Shown here: positions 6,700-10,110 of the stretch, piece after piece
Position numbering within the stretch: the first letter of the stretch is position 1
How the letters are laid out: every line of letters starts with the position of its first letter
DNA from: JBBDSH01 sp040905045
GTDB lineage: Bacteria; Pseudomonadota; Gammaproteobacteria; Eutrophobiales; Eutrophobiaceae
Assembly (NCBI GenBank): GCA_040905045.1
Contig: JBBDSH010000024.1
Coordinates: 1-10,110 of the forward strand
Direction of reading: 5' to 3'
Length of the DNA stretch: 10,110 nt
The notes under the pieces: model-generated
The model's database searches: none
The model's input: only the letters and a program-made list of their open reading frames with translations
Told to the model about the DNA's origin: nothing
Position numbers and translations under genes: made by a program

Positions 6700-7551
6700 A
6701 TGTTGATCCATTACGACTTGCAGTCTCTCAGGGAAACCATCAGCGCCTGGAAAAAGGCCGGCGATCGCATTGCCTTTGTGCCGACCATGGGCAATCTGCA
6801 CGACGGTCATTTGTCATTGCTGGAGAAGGCAAAGGAACTGGCGGATCGGACCGTGGTGAGTGTCTTTGTGAATCCCATCCAGTTCAGTCACGGTGAGGAT
6901 TACGAACGCTATCCCAGCACCCTTGATGAAGACGCCGACAAGCTGCGTGCCCGCGGCCTGGACCTGTTGTTCGCTCCCGACCTGGCGGAACTCTATCCCG
7001 GTGGTATGGACAAAGACACCCGGGTGACGGTGCCGACCCTGTCATCCATCCTTTGCGGCCGGTTCCGGCCCGGGCATTTCTCCGGTGTCGCCACGGTGGT
7101 GACCAAGCTGCTTATAAACGTCCGGCCGGATGCGGCCCTGTTTGGTGAGAAGGATTATCAGCAGCTGCTGGTGATCCGCCGTCTGGTACGGGACCTGTGC
7201 CTGCCGGTGGAGATCATCGGTATGCCGATTGTGCGGGAGGATGACGGCCTGGCCATGAGTTCCCGTAATGCCTATTTGAATCCGGAGGAACGCAGCAGGG
7301 CGGGCATTATCTACCGGACACTGAAAGCCGCGGCCGATGAGTTGCGTGCGGACGCATTTACCGTCGCGGAGATCGAAGCCAGGGGCATGCAGGCGCTGTC
7401 GGAGGCGGGGCTGGAACCGGAGTATTTCAGCATCCGCCGGAGCGCGGATCTGGAGGAACCGGAGCAGGGGGATCGCGAATTGACCATTCTCACCGCGGCC
7501 TGGCTCGGCCCGGCCCGATTGATCGATAATATCCACGTTGTGTGTGAATGA
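6700..7551 (+). CDS. panC: Pantothenate synthetase (pantoate-beta-alanine ligase)
   Basis: 283 residues from ATG 6700, exactly the E. coli PanC length. It activates pantoate with ATP and joins it to beta-alanine. Motifs are FVPTMGNLHDGH (26-37) with the HIGH-like HDGH, FVNPIQF (56-62), CGRFRPGHFSGV (119-130), FGEKDYQQLLVIRR (148-161) and the KMSKS-like AMSSRN (185-190). The last gene of the operon. The frame is also open 14 codons upstream to TTG at 6658, which would overlap the panB stop in TTGA, like the folK/kinase junction. I prefer ATG because family similarity begins at IHYDLQSLRE, although neither start has a good ribosome binding site. A 38-base gap to panB results. Beta-alanine would come from PanD, not present here. 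Confidence 0.97.
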   Translation: MLIHYDLQSLRETISAWKKAGDRIAFVPTMGNLHDGHLSLLEKAKELADRTVVSVFVNPIQFSHGEDYERYPSTLDEDADKLRARGLDLLFAPDLAELYPGGMDKDTRVTVPTLSSILCGRFRPGHFSGVATVVTKLLINVRPDAALFGEKDYQQLLVIRRLVRDLCLPVEIIGMPIVREDDGLAMSSRNAYLNPEERSRAGIIYRTLKAAADELRADAFTVAEIEARGMQALSEAGLEPEYFSIRRSADLEEPEQGDRELTILTAAWLGPARLIDNIHVVCE

Positions 7552-7559
7552 TTATTTAT

Positions 7560-7590
7560 GTAGCCCGCATGAAGCGCAGCGGAATGCGGG
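7560..7590. repeat. REP-like hairpin between convergent panC and glcB
   Basis: GTAGCCCGCAT-GAAGCGCAGCGGA-ATGCGGG: a perfect 7-base stem (CCCGCAT at 7564-7570, ATGCGGG at 7584-7590) with a 13-base loop. It resembles the dispersed TAGCCCG-GAAGCGCAGCG hairpins I know from many gammaproteobacterial genomes. No T-run follows on either strand, so it is not a standard terminator, though it may protect mRNA ends or hinder read-through between the convergent genes. A small second dyad, AATCC-C-GGATT (7602-7612), lies just after it. Confidence 0.7.
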
Positions 7591-7637
7591 ATGATGACAG
7601 CAATCCCGGATTCCGGTAATAAGCGCACCTGGGGGTT

Positions 7638-9851
7638 TCAGGAATCGAGGCTTTTTTGTTCCCGCCTGCGTTTATATAAAATAAATTCCGTATAACCGTT
7701 GGGCTGTTTACGACCCTTGAATACCAGATCGATGGCTGCCAGAAAAGGGATACTGGTCCTGTAATCCCCGGACATCGCCTCGTAATTGCCGTCATCGCGA
7801 TTCTGTCTGTCGACGATAACAGCCATGCGTTCCATGGCTTCACGGACTTCTTCTTTGGTTACGATGCCGTGATGCAGCCAGTTGGCGATATGCTGACTGG
7901 CAATCCTTAACGTCGCACAATCCTCCATTAACGCAACATCATTGATATCGGGAACCTTGGAACAACCGATGCCTTGTCCGACCCAACGCGACACATAACC
8001 CAGAATGCCCTGCGCGTTGTTTTCCAGTTCGTGCCTTATCTCCAACGCGGACAATTTCCGTTTCGGATCGATAACGGGTATATCCAGGATATCATCCACG
8101 GCCACCCCGGCCGCCGCTTCCATTATGGCGACTTGTCTGCTTTTGACATTAAGCCGGTGGTAATGGATCGCATGCAGGGTAGCGGCGATGGGCGAGGGAA
8201 CCCATGACGTATTCGCTCCGGCTTTCAAATGCTGTATCTTCGTTTTCATCATGCCGTTCATTTCGTCCGGCATGGCCCACATGCCCTTGCCTATCTGGGC
8301 ACTGTTCATAAATCCGCATTCAAGACCAGCCTGCACATTGGAGTCTTCATAGGCCTGTAACCATTTCGCCTGTTTTAATTCACTCTTGGGTACGATTGGA
8401 CCTGCCTCCATGTTGGTATGGATATCATCACCGGTTCGATCCAGGAAACCGGTGTTGATGAACACAACGCGTTCCCTGGCCGCATGAATGCATGCTTTCA
8501 GGTTTACCGATGTGCGGCGCTCTTCATCCATGATCCCCATTTTCAGGGTGTTGAGGGGAAGGCTTAATGCTTTTTCGGCGCGGGCGAATAATTCATTTGC
8601 CAAAACCACTTCTTCCGGGCCATGCATCTTCGGCTTCACAATGTAGACCGAACCGGTCCGGCTGTTACGGCGTTTGGTATTCCCTTTTAAATCATGGATG
8701 GCACACAACGAGGTTACCATCAGATCAATCATGGTTTCCGGCACCGGTTTGCCCTTATGCAGGACCATGTCGGTATAGAGATGACTGCCGACATTCCTGA
8801 CCAGCATCAGACTGCGGCCGTGTTTAATGACCGGCTTCCCGTCGACACCGATGTATTCCCTGTCCGGTTCCATGGTGCGTTCGGTTGTTTTATTGTCCTT
8901 TTCAATCGTGTGCGCCAGCGTCCCTTTCATCAGACCCAGCCAGTTTCTGTATACTTTCAGTTTGTCTTCGGTATCAACAGAGGCGACAGAGTCTTCGCAG
9001 TCCATTATGGTGGTAACGGCGGATTCCATATGAATGTCATAGATCTTCGCGTGATCGCGACGACCGATGAAATAGCCGTCGCCGAATTTGATTTCGAGAT
9101 GCAGGCTGTGATGGCAAAGCAGGACAGAATCAGGATTGTCCGGATTGCCGCTATAGCCGATAAATTGCTGTGGTTTTAGTAATGTCGTTTCAGTGCTGTC
9201 ACCAAAACGGACGGCGAGTTGGTCGCCTTTTATAAAATACCGGGTAACGTGTTTGTGCGTATCCCTTTCCAGCGCAAAGTGACGATCGAGAAAATTGCGC
9301 GAGCGTTCGATAACCCGATCACCCCGGATAGGATTGTATTTTTTTATCTTTTTACAGCCGTTTGCTTCCGATATGGTGTCGGTTGAATAAAAGGCATCAT
9401 ATAAACTGCCCCAGCGCGCGTTAACGGCATTAAGGACGTAACGGGCGTTATCGAGGGGAACGACAAGCTGGGGGCCGGGAATCGTGGCGATTTCATCATC
9501 GACATTCCCGGTATTGATCCGGAAGTTTCCGACCGGCTCTGCCAGATAACCGATCTCTTTCAGGAATTTCTTATAGGCCGCGCGATTATGTTTTCTGGCC
9601 CGTTGTTCCATGTGCCATTTATCGATCTGTTTTTGCAGCTTGTCGCGTTTTTTGAGGAGTTTTGTATTTCCTGGTGCGAAATCGTGAATGATTTCGGCCA
9701 GCGACTGCCAGAAATGATCGGCTTTAACCCCCGTTCCGGGCATCATTTCCTTACTGACCAGTTCATGGAACTCTTTGGCGACATCAAGATCGCCAACTTT
9801 CAGGTAGTTGTTTTTCCGGGTATGCATATCCATGGTAGCTTCATCACTCAT
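7638..9851 (-). CDS. glcB: Malate synthase G
   Basis: 737 residues, slightly longer than E. coli GlcB (723). Condenses glyoxylate with acetyl-CoA to malate, in glycolate/glyoxylate use. Family stretches are PGPQLVVP (125-132), MDCEDSVASVD (283-293), SLMLVRNVG (347-355), NSRTGSVYIVKPKMHGP (396-412), MGIMDEERRTS (438-448), NTGFLDRTGD (466-475), GKGMWAMPD (521-529) and GIGCSKVPDI (627-636). By alignment with E. coli, R352, E443, D471 and D644 match the catalytic Arg338, Mg ligands Glu427 and Asp455, and base Asp631. C630 matches Cys617. The ATG at 9851 lacks a good ribosome binding site. In-frame ATGs at codons 7 and 9 would give a length closer to the family, so the start is uncertain. It converges on panC with an 86-base gap. 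It is visibly more AT-rich than the pan operon (9301-9360 has 26 G+C of 60; 4561-4620 in pcnB has 35 of 60). No isocitrate lyase or glycolate genes lie nearby. Confidence 0.97.
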   Translation of the reverse strand: MSDEATMDMHTRKNNYLKVGDLDVAKEFHELVSKEMMPGTGVKADHFWQSLAEIIHDFAPGNTKLLKKRDKLQKQIDKWHMEQRARKHNRAAYKKFLKEIGYLAEPVGNFRINTGNVDDEIATIPGPQLVVPLDNARYVLNAVNARWGSLYDAFYSTDTISEANGCKKIKKYNPIRGDRVIERSRNFLDRHFALERDTHKHVTRYFIKGDQLAVRFGDSTETTLLKPQQFIGYSGNPDNPDSVLLCHHSLHLEIKFGDGYFIGRRDHAKIYDIHMESAVTTIMDCEDSVASVDTEDKLKVYRNWLGLMKGTLAHTIEKDNKTTERTMEPDREYIGVDGKPVIKHGRSLMLVRNVGSHLYTDMVLHKGKPVPETMIDLMVTSLCAIHDLKGNTKRRNSRTGSVYIVKPKMHGPEEVVLANELFARAEKALSLPLNTLKMGIMDEERRTSVNLKACIHAARERVVFINTGFLDRTGDDIHTNMEAGPIVPKSELKQAKWLQAYEDSNVQAGLECGFMNSAQIGKGMWAMPDEMNGMMKTKIQHLKAGANTSWVPSPIAATLHAIHYHRLNVKSRQVAIMEAAAGVAVDDILDIPVIDPKRKLSALEIRHELENNAQGILGYVSRWVGQGIGCSKVPDINDVALMEDCATLRIASQHIANWLHHGIVTKEEVREAMERMAVIVDRQNRDDGNYEAMSGDYRTSIPFLAAIDLVFKGRKQPNGYTEFILYKRRREQKSLDS

Positions 9852-9870
9852 GTTATGAATTCATATAGAG

Positions 9871-9884
9871 GCACACTATTGTGC
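9871..9884. promoter_or_regulatory. Operator-like dyad upstream of glcB
   Basis: GCACA-CTAT-TGTGC is a perfect 5-base inverted repeat, 20 bases before the glcB start. On the minus strand TTTACA (9904-9899), 5 of 6 to a -35 box, lies upstream; the dyad falls where a -10 box would be, and no good TATAAT-like box is visible. A repressor or activator site is possible, but the half-sites are short. Confidence 0.3.
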
Positions 9885-9938
9885 AATGCAACAGATTAAT
9901 GTAAACCCGCCATCAACTCAACCGGTCGTAGGTTGGAA

Positions 9939-10054
9939 CCATGGAGGCGCGAGGTGTATCAGGGTTCGTGAAAGACCCTGGTCCGGCGCTGAATTCACCA
10001 TAATTCCTTAATATGCCATGGAGGTCATGGGAGGAGCAGATCGGCGCCTCCATG
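9939..10054. repeat. Inverted repeats CATGGAGGCGC / GCGCCTCCATG with a direct copy inside
   Basis: A perfect 11-base inverted repeat (9940-9950 and 10044-10054) encloses 93 bases. CCATGGAGG occurs directly at 9939-9947 and again at 10016-10024. Inside is a hairpin ATCAGGGT/ACCCTGGT (9958-9965 and 9975-9982) with one T-G pair and a 9-base loop. No T-run follows. It could be a small non-autonomous repeat element, a structured leader or RNA, or a remnant. I do not recognise a named family. Confidence 0.5.
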
Positions 10055-10062
10055 CCACTGGA

Positions 10063-10110
10063 TCCCGGCCAATCCCCCGGATCGGGGTCCGGGGCAGGCT
10101 CTGGCCGGGA
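10063..10110. repeat. Nested palindrome at the right edge
   Basis: TCCCGGCCA (10063-10071) pairs with TGGCCGGGA (10102-10110). Within it CCCCGGA (10075-10081) pairs with TCCGGGG (10088-10094) around a 6-base loop. Both stems are perfect. It is like the dispersed CTGGATCCCGGCC...GGCCGGGA hairpins found between genes in many proteobacteria. It may continue past the window, so whether a T-run makes it a terminator cannot be seen. Confidence 0.6.

Larger units (their letters stand above)
9852..10110. other. Non-coding, palindrome-rich region upstream of glcB
   Basis: I see no credible gene in these 259 bases on either strand. It holds the glcB promoter area next to the start, then dense inverted and direct repeats from about 9939 to the edge, listed separately. 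Confidence 0.6.

Noticed and set aside
7628..7657. Possible panC terminator: CCTG/CAGG followed by TTTTTT
   Set aside because: The stem has only 4 bases, and 9 bases separate it from the T-run, which is inside the 3' end of glcB.
9939..10110. CRISPR array or insertion sequence
   Set aside because: The repeats are few, short and irregularly spaced, and there is no transposase frame or regular spacer pattern.

Overview
The window looks like chromosomal DNA of a gammaproteobacterium, moderately GC-rich. The order pcnB-folK-(deoxynucleoside kinase)-panB-panC, a PcnB-type poly(A) polymerase and malate synthase G all fit that class. I cannot name a genus. Nothing looks like a plasmid, phage, transposon or CRISPR array.

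Left third (1-3333, minus strand). Reading leftwards there is a tRNA-Glu with anticodon CTC (3258-3333), a Slam-like outer-membrane protein with periplasmic TPRs and a C-terminal beta-barrel (1799-3127), and 17 bases later a large exported protein (1-1781) that runs off the left edge. The exported protein has a signal peptide, a FecR-type domain, an acidic linker and a glycine-rich beta region that resembles the TbpB-like barrel of Slam cargo. The pair looks like a type XI (Slam-type) secretion unit with a FecR-domain cargo. This is the most interesting part of the window. The cargo reading frame is open from its start codon to the window edge with no stop.

Middle (3423-7551, plus strand). 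A tight five-gene operon: pcnB (RNA polyadenylation), folK (folate pterin pyrophosphokinase), a deoxynucleoside kinase, panB and panC (pantoate and pantothenate synthesis). The gaps are 4 bases, a 4-base overlap, a 4-base overlap, and either 38 bases or a 4-base overlap depending on the panC start. The kinase starts with TTG inside a TTGA overlap. folK, panB and panC share one-carbon, folate and CoA metabolism: PanB uses the 5,10-methylene-tetrahydrofolate that depends on the folate pathway. pcnB and the kinase are linked by position only.

Right third (7552-10110). A REP-like hairpin lies between the convergent panC and glcB. glcB (malate synthase G, minus strand, 7638-9851) has all its catalytic residues and is visibly more AT-rich than the pan operon. 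Upstream of it are a short dyad near the start codon and a 259-base non-coding stretch full of inverted repeats, with a nested palindrome running to the window edge.
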